DNA of 64,000 nucleotides from positions 620,001 to 684,000 of the forward strand of contig NZ_CP101291.1 in assembly GCF_024300645.1 (NCBI RefSeq), read 5' to 3'. Both the position numbers and the translations under genes were made by a program. The notes under the pieces were generated by a model that saw only the letters and a program-made list of their open reading frames with translations, did no database searches and was not told the DNA's origin. Positions 25,584 through 35,124 of the stretch are shown piece by piece. The first letter of the stretch is position 1. Every line of letters begins with the position of its first letter. This DNA comes from Alteromonas sp. LMIT006. Its GTDB lineage: Bacteria > Pseudomonadota > Gammaproteobacteria > Enterobacterales > Alteromonadaceae.

Positions 25584-26333
25584 TCACTTCGAGCACACCT
25601 GACAATCAGGGTGGTGTGATATATCAAAAATGCGACTTTGCATGGTCGCCCCATCAAATAACAACCATTGATTGTGTAGTGGTATAGCACATTGACTGAT
25701 GATCTTGAGCGCCTCCGTAGCTTGCATCGAGCCGATGATCCCAACCATTGGAGATAAGACACCGGCTTCACTGCAACTCATCTCTGGTGCACGAAAGTGG
25801 CTCGATATACAGGCATAACACGCCGAATCATCACGGGTAAAAAAAGTACCTAATTGCCCTTCATAACGGATGACCGCGCCACACACCAATGGCACCTGCG
25901 CTTGATAACAAGCTGCGTTGATCGCGTTGCGCGTCACCAAATTATCAGTGCAATCCACCACACAATCATACTCTTTCACGTCGTGCCCAGAAACAAATGG
26001 CATATGCATAGCCTTGATGTGACAACTTGGCGCGAGCGCCTTGAGCGTATTTTTGGCAGAATCTACTTTAGCTTGTCCAACCGAATCGGGCTGATGCAAA
26101 ATTTGTCTGGGTAAGTTACTCGCTTCAACGTCATCCAAATCTTGCAACGTCAACTGGCCCACACCTGAGGTCGCCAAAAACTGTGCAACGGTGCAGCCTA
26201 GTCCGCCTAAGCCAACAATTAATATATGTGCTTGTAACAGTCGCTCTTGCCCTTCGAGATCAAACGATGGCAGCATGATCTGACGCGAATATCGCAGTAT
26301 TTCAGAGTCACATAAGACTTCGTTCTTCTCCAT
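25584..26333 (-). CDS. moeB: Molybdopterin-synthase adenylyltransferase
   Basis: A 249-aa E1-like enzyme that adenylylates the C-terminal glycine of MoaD. Seen: GLGGLGCTVAQFLATSGVGQLTLQD, the nucleotide-binding fold; DCTDNLVTRNAIN; and two zinc-ligand pairs CYAC and CQVC. No rhodanese domain. Its ATG shares one base with the moeA stop (TAATG). Confidence 0.93.
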   Translation of the reverse strand: MEKNEVLCDSEILRYSRQIMLPSFDLEGQERLLQAHILIVGLGGLGCTVAQFLATSGVGQLTLQDLDDVEASNLPRQILHQPDSVGQAKVDSAKNTLKALAPSCHIKAMHMPFVSGHDVKEYDCVVDCTDNLVTRNAINAACYQAQVPLVCGAVIRYEGQLGTFFTRDDSACYACISSHFRAPEMSCSEAGVLSPMVGIIGSMQATEALKIISQCAIPLHNQWLLFDGATMQSRIFDISHHPDCQVCSK

Positions 26334-27586
26334 TAGCCCTGTACTGCCGGGTGAAATAACGAAATCTGTACTTGTTCACCGGGCATAATGTCCTCTCGGT
26401 CAGATTCAAGTAACAGCAAGCAGTTGGCTCGACTGATCCCAGATAAAATCCCCGAACCTTGTCCTTTTAACGCCGATACATGCAGATGCCCGTTTTTATG
26501 AACTTCATAATACCCGCGTTGAAAATCCTTGCGTCCCGCTCGTTTGCGAATGCGCTCTTTGGCAATCGCCCAAAACGAGGGTAACTCGGTCGGTGTTTTG
26601 CCTTGCATCATTTCAAGTGCGGGGATGACGAGTTGTTGAAACGTGATCACTGCAGACACTGGATTGCCTGGTAAGCCAAAAAATACACTGTTGCTCAAGT
26701 GCCCAAACGCGAAAGGTTTACCTGGTTTCATGGCCACTTTCCAAAAGTCCACCTCACCCAGCTCCGCCAATGCCGTCTTAACAAAATCGGCATCGCCGAC
26801 TGACACCCCACCAGAGGTAATAATCACATCGCAATGACGATTTGCTTCCATCAGCATTTCTCTTATTACATTTAAGTCATCTTCGACTATCCCATAGTTC
26901 AGGACTTCACAGCCTAAAGCTTTTAATGCTGAGCACAGAACATGGGAGTTGGTATCATAAATCTGTCCTTCCGCCAGAGGTCTGCCAACTTCTTGCAATT
27001 CATCACCAGTGGCAAATAGGGCGACTTTTATTGGCTCTATCACATTGACTTGAGCAATGCCCAATGACGCTAACAGCCCAATGTCCACAGAAGATAACTG
27101 ATGCCCTTTCACAAAAACCGGCGCGCCAAATGCGATATCTTCGCCACAACGACGTATGTTACTCCCTTGTCGCGGAAAACTCTCAAGTCGGATCATATCT
27201 CCTTTGCGCTCGACTAACTCTTGCATCACGACTGAATCGGTATTGGGTGGCAGCATAGCGCCAGTCATGATCCGAGCGCATTGCCCAGGCTCTAAAGCTT
27301 TATGTGGCACATCGCCCGCTAGGACGGTCTCAACCACGATGTATTCTAAGGGATTATAGAACTGACTGCGTTGCGCCAAAGCATAGCCGTCCATCGCTGC
27401 GTTATCGTGCGGAGGTACAGACATGGGTGAAATCACATTCTCCGCCAAAATCAAATGATGAGCTTGTTCTAGGGGAACGGATTTTGATAGACCAGAATCA
27501 GTATAAATGCGCTTGATCTGGGCAAGCACTTGTTTTTTTGCACTATTGTAGGGCATCATCCGTGATGCAGTATCACATATCGTCAT
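26333..27586 (-). CDS. moeA: Molybdopterin molybdenumtransferase
   Basis: A 417-aa MoeA that inserts molybdate into adenylylated molybdopterin made by MoaB/MogA. Seen: PPHDNAAMDGYA near residue 58, the conserved GxxY-type IYDTNSHVLCSALKALGCEVLNYGIV, IITSGGVSVGDADFVKTAL with the MoCF-binding loop, and MKPGKPFAFGHL...VFFGLPGNPVSAV. Co-transcribed with moeB. With moaA, mobA and moaBCDE this nearly completes the cofactor pathway inside one island. Confidence 0.95.
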   Translation of the reverse strand: MTICDTASRMMPYNSAKKQVLAQIKRIYTDSGLSKSVPLEQAHHLILAENVISPMSVPPHDNAAMDGYALAQRSQFYNPLEYIVVETVLAGDVPHKALEPGQCARIMTGAMLPPNTDSVVMQELVERKGDMIRLESFPRQGSNIRRCGEDIAFGAPVFVKGHQLSSVDIGLLASLGIAQVNVIEPIKVALFATGDELQEVGRPLAEGQIYDTNSHVLCSALKALGCEVLNYGIVEDDLNVIREMLMEANRHCDVIITSGGVSVGDADFVKTALAELGEVDFWKVAMKPGKPFAFGHLSNSVFFGLPGNPVSAVITFQQLVIPALEMMQGKTPTELPSFWAIAKERIRKRAGRKDFQRGYYEVHKNGHLHVSALKGQGSGILSGISRANCLLLLESDREDIMPGEQVQISLFHPAVQG

Positions 27587-27670
27587 GTTTCCTTTACTCT
27601 TGTTGTTATACCAATATCACTAGAGCAAAGGTTGTTCCAACTTTTGACTATAAAAAGTAATTACCGCCAA

Positions 27671-29215
27671 TTATGATGGTATGTATTCATAACTCGCGCC
27701 CACACCCAAAGGAATACCAAGGCTCCAGTAGATGAGGAAAAACGACGTCCACAACACCAACAAACATATACTATAAGGAAGCATTAGGGAGAGTAATGTT
27801 CCAATCCCAGTACCTTTAACATAGCGCTGACAATACACCACGACCAATGGGAAATAGGGCATTAATGGGGTGATAATATTGGATGAGGAGTCACCCAAGC
27901 GATATGCCGCCTGCGTCAAATCGGGTGATATACCCAGCTGCATCAGCATGGGGACAAAAATAGGCCCCAACAGCGCCCATTTTGCCGAGGACGAACCCAC
28001 AAATAAGTTCACAAACGCCGTCAACAAAATGATCCCAACAATTGTCACCATTGCCGGTAATGCAAGCCCTTTTAAGAAATTCGCGCCATTCACCGCCAAC
28101 AACACGCCCAAGTTCGATTTGCCAAACGCATCAATGAATAAGGCACAGAAAAACGCCATTACGATGTAATAGCTCATTCCCTGCATTGCTTTGGTCATCG
28201 AATCAATCATGTCCTTGGTGCTTTGGTACGTCCCCGACAAATAGCCGTACACAATACCCGGTAGCAAAAATAACAAGAAGATAATCGGCACTATCGACTG
28301 CATCACTGGTGCGGCAAAGGTCGTAAGAGAGCCGTTGGTGTCACGCATCGGGGAGGATTCAGGGTAGAGGATGGCAAATAATGCCACCAGACCTGCTAAT
28401 AATGTAAACGACGCCCAGCGCAACGCACGGATTTGTGTCGTATCGAGTTCTTCAAATGTAGGAATCTCATTCGGGTCGCCATCTACCTTGGTATCGGCCA
28501 ACCTAGGTTCAATTACTTTGTCCGTGAGATACCAAGCAATTCCAATGATCACCAGCGAAGACGCCGAGTTAAAAAAGTAATTGTTGAGCGTATTGACCTG
28601 AATATTGGGGTCAATGAGTTGTGCAGCTTCTTGCGTAAATGACTGCAGCAACGGGTCAATCGCCGACGGAATGAAGTTCGCGCAAAAGCCACCACTGACC
28701 CCAGCAAAGGCCGCTGCTATTCCCGCGAGAGGATGTCGCCCCATCGCATAAAAAATCACACCAGCCAATGGGATCACTAATACATAACCTGCATCGGTTG
28801 CCGTGTGCGACACAATCGCCACAAGCACGACCATCGGTGTGAGCAAGGTGCGCGGCGTCGAGTCTAAGATGCGTTTGAGTCCTGCGCTAATGAACCCAGA
28901 ATGCTCGGCAACGCCAACCCCTAGCATGGCCACTAGCACTACTCCCAACGGCGCAAACCCAGTAAAAATGGTCACCATGCGACTCATAAAGTCGGCTAAT
29001 GCTGCGCCAGTTAGGAGGTTATTGATCTCAACTGGCTGGCCAGAACGCGGATCGATAGCCTCAAAAGTCATCGAAGAAAAAATGGCAGAACATGCCCAGA
29101 CCACGGCCAGACAAATGGCAAATATAATGGCGGGATCGGGAAGCTTATTACCTGCGCGTTCGACTTTATCGAGCGCACGCATGACCCAAGTGGATTGGTT
29201 GGTTGCAGTATTCAT
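27671..29215 (-). CDS. AbgT-family transporter
   Basis: A 514-aa inner-membrane carrier of the AbgT/MtrF family, reported to import p-aminobenzoyl-glutamate or export sulfonamide-type compounds. Seen: RALDKVERAGNKLPDPAIIFAICLAVVW, the family start; HTATDAGYVLVIPLAGVIFYAMGRHPLAGIAAAFAGVSGGFCANF, a re-entrant hairpin; and GSSSAKWALLGPIFVPMLMQLGISPDLTQAAYRLGDSSSNIITPLMPYFPLV near the end. About eleven hydrophobic segments. AGGAAGG precedes the ATG. The substrate cannot be told here. It lies upstream of moeA in the same direction, 84 bases apart. Confidence 0.9.
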   Translation of the reverse strand: MNTATNQSTWVMRALDKVERAGNKLPDPAIIFAICLAVVWACSAIFSSMTFEAIDPRSGQPVEINNLLTGAALADFMSRMVTIFTGFAPLGVVLVAMLGVGVAEHSGFISAGLKRILDSTPRTLLTPMVVLVAIVSHTATDAGYVLVIPLAGVIFYAMGRHPLAGIAAAFAGVSGGFCANFIPSAIDPLLQSFTQEAAQLIDPNIQVNTLNNYFFNSASSLVIIGIAWYLTDKVIEPRLADTKVDGDPNEIPTFEELDTTQIRALRWASFTLLAGLVALFAILYPESSPMRDTNGSLTTFAAPVMQSIVPIIFLLFLLPGIVYGYLSGTYQSTKDMIDSMTKAMQGMSYYIVMAFFCALFIDAFGKSNLGVLLAVNGANFLKGLALPAMVTIVGIILLTAFVNLFVGSSSAKWALLGPIFVPMLMQLGISPDLTQAAYRLGDSSSNIITPLMPYFPLVVVYCQRYVKGTGIGTLLSLMLPYSICLLVLWTSFFLIYWSLGIPLGVGASYEYIPS

Positions 29216-29273
29216 GATGCCTTCCTGTCTTGTTATTGTTATTGCTCATCAATCTTATAAAAAGAATACCAAC

Positions 29274-31994
29274 TTATCGCTGATATGCAAAGTGCGCCAC
29301 GCTATTGGCTAAAAAGTCCGTCAATCTTTGGTTAAAGCGCCCGTCATATTGATGATAACTGACGATGAGTTTGTTTTTGGGACGGCTCAAGGCAACATAC
29401 AACAACCGCTTACTCTCAGCAATTGCCGCTTCGCGCTCCGCTTGAGGGAGGTTATCGGGCATCCAGCGCGGATATTGATTGGCCACACAACAGGGCAAAT
29501 ACACGGTATCAAATTCTAAACCTTTGGCGCGATGCACGGTGGATACGACTAACTTATCGCGTTCTGGGTCGATGAGATCCGTTTCTTTTAATGTCCCAAG
29601 TTGGCCGACCATTTGTGCTTTCTGTTGTTCGATTGGTCTTTTTGCATTGGCATAGACATTCACATCAATCAGATGGGATAAAATCCCCTGTAAACCGTGT
29701 TTATCCAACCACGGATAGAGCTTGCGCTGCGCTTGTTGTTGCACATTGGCCAAGGATTCGGGTTGATACCAGTGGTCTTGTCGACTAGCGTAATTAAGAT
29801 AATCATCGATGCACTTTGCTAAGGTGAGATTTGAGGAGAGCCATTGAGAATCGATCAACTCCTGTGAAAGATGGTGCCAAGCATGGCGGAACGGTTTGAT
29901 AAGCTCAGCATACTGATCCAACAGTGCCTCAGCACTGGCAAGGTATTTTGGCAAAAACGTCAGCAGCAGATTAAATAACGATGCGGTGGCTTTCACATCA
30001 TCCAACGCATTGTGACTATTTACTCCATCTAAGCCAAATGCATCGAGTAAGGATTCCAAACGATAGCTGGTTTGCTTGGGTAAAAGCACTCTGGATAAGG
30101 TCAGGGTATCAAAACATGGACGGCGCAACATGCGATACAAATCATGCTCAAGTGTACCGAATAAACTCAAGTCAACACTGTTGGATTTGAGCATTTCGGC
30201 GTCGAATTTTAAGTTATGTGCTAGGAGTGGGCACTCACCAACAAAAGCAATAAACCGCGCCAGAACATTCGCCCAAGTATCGCCATTTTGCACCTGCTCG
30301 AGCGTGATATGATGGACGTGCTGACTGTCCAAAAAGGCCTGCTGTAGATCGGAATTGTTACCTCCAAACTCAATACTGACGTACTCATCAAATTCAGCCA
30401 CTATCTGTCCGTTGACCACTTTGACCGCGGCCAGCTGAATGATTTTATCAGACATAAAATCCAAGCCCGTAGTTTCAGTATCAAAGATGACCACGCCGGT
30501 TTCACTCGCGTGCAGCAGTTGTTGATAGGGGTACTTAAAGACTTCCGTTTCACCGAGCAGCACGTGTTCGAGGGGCAAGCGCTTTTGGGCGAACGCATTG
30601 ACCATCGCGATAATGTGTTTGCGCGTGTAGCGCGACCCAGCTCCAAATCGAGTCAGACGATATACTACCGACCACCAATCCACGCGCTGCCCCGAACCGT
30701 TTAGAATACGCAGCAGTGAAAAAGCATCTTGCAACGCAACCTGTTGCATTAAATCATTTTCACTTACCCGAAAAAAGTCCAGTCCCATCGATAAAAAGCG
30801 CCCACAATACACGTCGATTAGCTTATTGGTTGGTAACAGCATACCGATATTGCGTGAAGGATCGGCCAGAATTTGAGAGATTCCACGCACAGCCATATCC
30901 ACCTCATCGACCACATTTGCTGCACCAATCAACAAGGTACTTGCCGGATCAGTAATGGATTGCTGAGCTTGAATCGGCGGTAGTTGCCAGTGTTGTGCTC
31001 GGTAAGCATTGAGAATATCAACTAGGGGAGGCTGAGCGCGATAATTGTTGACTAATCTATGCGAGGTAAAAGCACTGGTACGCGCATGCAGATGCGCAAC
31101 ATCCGCACCCAAAAAGGCATAAATCGATTGCAGTTCATCGCCCACCGCAAACACATGCGTGGTCTCATCGCACAGCGTATCCAAAATTGCCCATTGCAAT
31201 GGATTGAGATCTTGCACTTCATCGACTTGCACAAATCTCAACCTTTTGGGCTCATTTAACAGCAACGCAAAGCCATGCACTAATAGATCATCAAAATCGA
31301 TCGCATTCGATGCGCGTTTTTGCTTCGCATACGCTTGAAACACTCGATAAAGCAAAATAATCGCATGCTCGTAATTGCCAAAGGTAATGCCAGTGATTCG
31401 ACAGATATCGGCAGCATACTGCGCCATGTTGGGTGCTAGCATAGCACCTCCTATGGCTTGAGCCTCAGGCTCCGCTCGAGTCAGCAAGGCCAGTGCCGTA
31501 TATGCTCCGCGCATGACCTTGCTCCAACTAGGCTGGTAGACATTGCTCGACGCGATAGCTTGGGCATCGCACAGCTCGAACATTACCTCCGGCACATCCG
31601 TGTAATCTGGTGCGACATCTTTGGTGTCGCCTACCGCAAGTGCCACAAGCTCTTTGCAATACTCCTCAGGCAATAGCGTTGCAAAGCGCACATGACGAAA
31701 TTTGGGATGCCCGGTTTTGCGCAATAATTCCATGCAATAGGCGTGAAAATTACCGATAAACGGTTGTCTATCAACCAGCACTTGCTCCGCGCGCTGTTGC
31801 ATCTCTAGTGCCGCACGCACCGTGAAGGTCAGACACGCAATGTCCTTGTCCGCAAAGTGCTCGGTTGCGGTGTTCAGCCTTGCCGTGAGCAAGGCAGTTT
31901 TGCCTGCACCAGGGGGGGCGGACACAAAATGCTTGCCAGAATTAATGGATATAAGTTTGGCTTGGGTGCTGTCAAACTGGACAGATTGGGTCAT
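29274..31994 (-). CDS. UvrD-like SF1 helicase with an internal DEDDh exonuclease domain
   Basis: A 906-aa protein with an unusual layout. Residues 1-480 carry the SF1 N-terminal core: Walker A SAPPGAGKTALL, LTFTVRAALEMQQRAEQ and the Walker B-like QVDEVQDLNPLQWAIL. A DnaQ-type 3'-5' exonuclease is inserted from about residue 500 to 680: VVIFDTETTGLDF (Exo I, near 505), LLAHNLKFDAEML (Exo II) and HNALDDVKAT (Exo III, near 665). The helicase C-terminal part resumes with VVSTVHRAKGLEFDTVYLP near 820. Start at 31994 chosen where homology-like sequence begins; the frame runs 63 codons further upstream into the USP gene. Probably a repair or replication-restart enzyme; exact role unknown. Confidence 0.85.
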   Translation of the reverse strand: MTQSVQFDSTQAKLISINSGKHFVSAPPGAGKTALLTARLNTATEHFADKDIACLTFTVRAALEMQQRAEQVLVDRQPFIGNFHAYCMELLRKTGHPKFRHVRFATLLPEEYCKELVALAVGDTKDVAPDYTDVPEVMFELCDAQAIASSNVYQPSWSKVMRGAYTALALLTRAEPEAQAIGGAMLAPNMAQYAADICRITGITFGNYEHAIILLYRVFQAYAKQKRASNAIDFDDLLVHGFALLLNEPKRLRFVQVDEVQDLNPLQWAILDTLCDETTHVFAVGDELQSIYAFLGADVAHLHARTSAFTSHRLVNNYRAQPPLVDILNAYRAQHWQLPPIQAQQSITDPASTLLIGAANVVDEVDMAVRGISQILADPSRNIGMLLPTNKLIDVYCGRFLSMGLDFFRVSENDLMQQVALQDAFSLLRILNGSGQRVDWWSVVYRLTRFGAGSRYTRKHIIAMVNAFAQKRLPLEHVLLGETEVFKYPYQQLLHASETGVVIFDTETTGLDFMSDKIIQLAAVKVVNGQIVAEFDEYVSIEFGGNNSDLQQAFLDSQHVHHITLEQVQNGDTWANVLARFIAFVGECPLLAHNLKFDAEMLKSNSVDLSLFGTLEHDLYRMLRRPCFDTLTLSRVLLPKQTSYRLESLLDAFGLDGVNSHNALDDVKATASLFNLLLTFLPKYLASAEALLDQYAELIKPFRHAWHHLSQELIDSQWLSSNLTLAKCIDDYLNYASRQDHWYQPESLANVQQQAQRKLYPWLDKHGLQGILSHLIDVNVYANAKRPIEQQKAQMVGQLGTLKETDLIDPERDKLVVSTVHRAKGLEFDTVYLPCCVANQYPRWMPDNLPQAEREAAIAESKRLLYVALSRPKNKLIVSYHQYDGRFNQRLTDFLANSVAHFAYQR

Positions 31995-32046
31995 GCAGAA
32001 TCGCTGTATTTCCGTGAGATATACAGAAAAACATAACACAAATTTT

Positions 32047-32979
32047 TCATGCAACCAATGGGGGCTGCTCCACTCGTTGCGGCACTGGTACGCAATATAT
32101 ATCACAATCGACTTTGCGCAGGATTTCTTCAACGGTATTACCATGTAACCATGCATCAATGCCTTGCCTAGACGCCGTGCCAATCATCAGTAAATCCGTG
32201 TGTTGTTCCGTACAATACTCAGCAATCCCTTGCTTAACATCCCCTGCCAACACGCGACATTGGAACGGGTTGATCTGATAACGCTGGGCAAAGTTGGTCA
32301 TTAGGCATTCGTGATGGGCGTCGACATTTGTCATAAATTCAGCATAATCCCGAGCGCCCATATCTAGCACATCGAGTTGCATCGGCGATTGGTAAAAATG
32401 CACAAACTGTACATCACACCCCCATGCCCGTTGCATAGTTTTCGCTTGTTCAATCAAGGCATCGAGTTGAGCCTGTTGCTGTGCACTCATGACGAACGGA
32501 TTGATTGCGACCATGATTTTTTGGTAATCAGATTGTGGTCTTTTGACCAATAACATCGGGGCATACGCCGAACGCAGACATTGCCGGTCGATCGCTGTTG
32601 CAAATGGATTGTGTGTTTGACCATCTTCACTGCACCGCTTTATCACCACACATGGTTGCATGGATTGGGTAAGTACGTGAATAGCATGCGCAATAGAAGG
32701 CGCCCAACGCACGTGGGATTGAGCAAAAATACCTTCTTTTTCTAACTCAGCTTGAATGGCATCCAGCCTGCGTTCTTGATAACGCATAAGCTGTTGCTCA
32801 AGTGACGCATAAGTAGTATCAGACAAGTATTCTGCATATTGTGCAATCGAATCGTAGACGGACGTCACCAAATGCACTCGTCCTGAAAACGCTTGCATCC
32901 ATCTTTTTGCCGTTACCAGAGATGGATGCTCATCATGCTCAGTATTAATTGTGACAATAAGGTTGGTTGGAACGGACAT
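32047..32979 (-). CDS. Tandem universal stress protein (UspE-like)
   Basis: A 310-aa protein with two Usp domains. The second ends with the nucleotide-binding pattern MIGTASRQGIDAWLHGNTVEEILRKVDCDIYCVP; the first is degenerate. The length matches UspE (about 316 aa), whose gene is often linked to fnr. Start at 32979 chosen for GGAGAA in front; the frame extends 11 codons further. A perfect FNR box at 33064-33077 lies at -41.5 from a plausible start site, so anaerobic induction is expected. The helicase gene follows 52 bases downstream. Confidence 0.85.
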   Translation of the reverse strand: MSVPTNLIVTINTEHDEHPSLVTAKRWMQAFSGRVHLVTSVYDSIAQYAEYLSDTTYASLEQQLMRYQERRLDAIQAELEKEGIFAQSHVRWAPSIAHAIHVLTQSMQPCVVIKRCSEDGQTHNPFATAIDRQCLRSAYAPMLLVKRPQSDYQKIMVAINPFVMSAQQQAQLDALIEQAKTMQRAWGCDVQFVHFYQSPMQLDVLDMGARDYAEFMTNVDAHHECLMTNFAQRYQINPFQCRVLAGDVKQGIAEYCTEQHTDLLMIGTASRQGIDAWLHGNTVEEILRKVDCDIYCVPVPQRVEQPPLVA

Positions 32980-33035
32980 TATCGGTTCTCCATAATTGTC
33001 TTGCTGTATCATCGCTGTGACTGCTATGTGCTTTT

Positions 33036-33077
33036 AGTCTAGGACACCTTATACATAAACGGATTGATCCGCATCAA
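33036..33077 (-). promoter_or_regulatory. FNR-type class II promoter of the uspE-like gene
   Basis: TTGATCCGCATCAA (33064-33077) is a perfect FNR box TTGAT-N4-ATCAA. On the minus strand TAGACT (33041-33036) fits a -10 element; a start near 33029 places the box centre at -41.5, the standard class II position. The box is 124 bases before the cytochrome c5 start on the other strand and could also act there. Confidence 0.75.
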
Positions 33078-33201
33078 GGAAAGCCACCATCCGCAGATTA
33101 CAACTAAAAGCTATTGTTCAACGCAAAATTGTCGTTATAATGGTGAAAGTTTGTTTTTTCGGCATTACTATTCGATTACTGCCGTATTTATGGAGAAGCT
33201 C

Positions 33202-33591
33202 GTGAAAGTTCAAAAGTTATTAGCCATCGCGATTGCTGCCGGTACTTTATTCATGGTGCAAGCCAATGAAGACGTTGCTGAGCGCATCAAACCTTATGGC
33301 CAAGTAAAAGTTGCTGGTGCGGTTGCCGCGACAGCAGCAGCCGGTCCTCGCTCAGGTAAAGATATCTACAACCAAGCCTGTACTGCCTGTCATTCTAGTG
33401 GTGTGTTAGGCGCCCCAAAGACCAAAGATGCGGCGGATTGGAAACCTCGTTTAGACGCCAAAGGCTTTGATACAGTATGGCAAAATGCCATCAATGGTAT
33501 CAATGCAATGCCGCCAATGGGTACCTGTGGCTCATGTTCTGAAGACGACATTAAAGCAGCCATTGAATATATGATTGAAGGCGTAGAATAA
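33202..33591 (+). CDS. Cytochrome c5-like monoheme protein
   Basis: A 129-aa periplasmic c-type cytochrome. The GTG at 33202 is chosen because GGAG lies six bases upstream and it yields a compact signal peptide (MKVQKLLAIAIAAGTLFMVQA); an in-frame ATG at 33190 is the alternative. Seen: the heme site CTACH, the axial Met region INAMPPMGTC, and the Cys pair CGSCS of the cytochrome c5 subgroup. It probably carries electrons to an oxidase or denitrification-type reductase. A strong terminator follows. Confidence 0.9.
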   Translation: MKVQKLLAIAIAAGTLFMVQANEDVAERIKPYGQVKVAGAVAATAAAGPRSGKDIYNQACTACHSSGVLGAPKTKDAADWKPRLDAKGFDTVWQNAINGINAMPPMGTCGSCSEDDIKAAIEYMIEGVE

Positions 33592-33610
33592 GCTTTTATC
33601 TTCTTACAAA

Positions 33611-33643
33611 CCTCGAGCGATGCGAATTCCTCGAGGTTTTTTT
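33611..33643 (+). terminator. Intrinsic terminator after cytochrome c5
   Basis: CCTCGAG (33611-33617) pairs with CTCGAGG (33630-33636), twelve-base loop, followed by seven T (33637-33643). It ends the single-gene cytochrome transcript. Confidence 0.85.
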
Positions 33644-33839
33644 GTGTCTTTTGTGCGATATCCACTATATTTAATGAAAAGTTAAATTTAGTTGTACATG
33701 CCCCATAATTCTGTAGAGCGTCTTGCACTCTATGGTGGACCTCACAGATAACACCATCTGGATATATCAATACACGATTCATTGCAGTCTCCCAGCGCAC
33801 TGATATACTCAGCCCATATACTTTCATCTAGATATTTAC

Positions 33840-35108
33840 ATGAGCACGACTTCAACCACCTCGTATCAATATGACCGCTTAATGCACCCCATCCTTATTG
33901 CAGGCTGTTTGATTATTATGATCAGCTTTGCGATCCGCTCTTCTTTTGGCTTGTTTCAGATACCAGTCGCAGGCGAGTTCGGTTGGTTGCGCAGTGAGTT
34001 CTCACTTGCCATAGCCATCCAGAACTTGTTTTGGGGTATTGGCCAGCCGATGTTTGGGGCCTTGGCGGAAAAATACGGCGATCGCAAAGCCATCGTTGCA
34101 GGGATCTTTTGTTATGCATTAGGCTTGTTTTTGTCTGCTTTTGCCATTACTCCTGGGCAACATCAGCTACTGGAAATGGTCATAGGTTTTGGTATTGCTG
34201 GGACTGGATTTGGTTTGATTTTGGCGATTGTAGGACGGGCTACTTCAGATAGACATCGCTCAGTAGCCCTCGGTATCACCACTGCTGCGGGCTCTGTCGG
34301 TCAATTGATTGGCCCTCCAGTGGCGCAGTCGCTGCTTGCCAGTATGCCTTGGCAAGAGGTCTTTATGGTGTTTGCTGGGATCATTTTGGTAACCTTGCTC
34401 TTTGTCAAGAAGCTTAAGGTGCCCAAACCCACAGTTACATCTAATACTGCAGCGGATGAGCCTCTTGGTGTGGTGGTCAAACGTGCCGTCAAAGATCCAA
34501 CTTTTATCTTTTTGTTTGTGGGCTTTTTTAGTTGCGGATATCAACTGGCGTTTATTACCGCGCATTTTCCAGCATTAATCACGGAAATGTGCTCAGCGAT
34601 CAGCCCTGCTAGCTTGATTCAGTCGTTGGGTGTGACTACGACATCGGGCTTGGGCGCCATGGCCATTGCCTTGATTGGTCTTGCCAATATTGGCGGGACC
34701 ATTTTGGCTGGTTTGCTTGGCAATCGCTATTCGCGCAAATACCTTCTAGCGTCAATCTATGCCTTACGTACTTTAATCTCTGTTATTTTTATTATGAACC
34801 CGATCACCCCAGAAGCGGTCGTCTTGTTCTCGATTTTGATGGGTGCACTATGGTTAGCAACGGTGCCTTTGACGGCTGGACTTATCGGTCATATCTATGG
34901 CCTAAAATACATGGGCACCTTGTATGGCTTGGTGTTCTTATCCCACCAAATCGGCGGCTTTCTAGGCGTTTGGCTCGGTGGCGCGTTATATGATTATTAC
35001 GGCGATTATATTATGGTGTGGTGGATTGGGATCGCGGTCGGCTTGTTCTCAGCTCTGATTCACTTGCCGGTAAACGAGCGTCCCCAAACAGCGGTTGCAG
35101 TCACTTAA
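33840..35108 (+). CDS. MFS transporter (monocarboxylate/OFA-like)
   Basis: A 422-aa major-facilitator carrier with twelve hydrophobic segments. The A-loop signature between helices 2 and 3 reads GALAEKYGDRKAIVAG; the first helix carries RSSFGLFQIPVAGEFGW, typical of the oxalate/formate antiporter and monocarboxylate group. A central cytoplasmic loop (KKLKVPKPTVTSNTAADEP) separates the halves. The substrate is not readable from sequence. It is convergent with the glycerophosphodiesterase gene, 16 bases apart. Confidence 0.85.
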   Translation: MSTTSTTSYQYDRLMHPILIAGCLIIMISFAIRSSFGLFQIPVAGEFGWLRSEFSLAIAIQNLFWGIGQPMFGALAEKYGDRKAIVAGIFCYALGLFLSAFAITPGQHQLLEMVIGFGIAGTGFGLILAIVGRATSDRHRSVALGITTAAGSVGQLIGPPVAQSLLASMPWQEVFMVFAGIILVTLLFVKKLKVPKPTVTSNTAADEPLGVVVKRAVKDPTFIFLFVGFFSCGYQLAFITAHFPALITEMCSAISPASLIQSLGVTTTSGLGAMAIALIGLANIGGTILAGLLGNRYSRKYLLASIYALRTLISVIFIMNPITPEAVVLFSILMGALWLATVPLTAGLIGHIYGLKYMGTLYGLVFLSHQIGGFLGVWLGGALYDYYGDYIMVWWIGIAVGLFSALIHLPVNERPQTAVAVT

Positions 35109-35124
35109 CCAGACAAGCGTAAGT

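Noticed and set aside
33390-33827. 145-codon minus-strand frame over cytochrome c5 and its terminator
   Set aside because: It runs through the terminator and antisense to the heme motif; no ribosome site.
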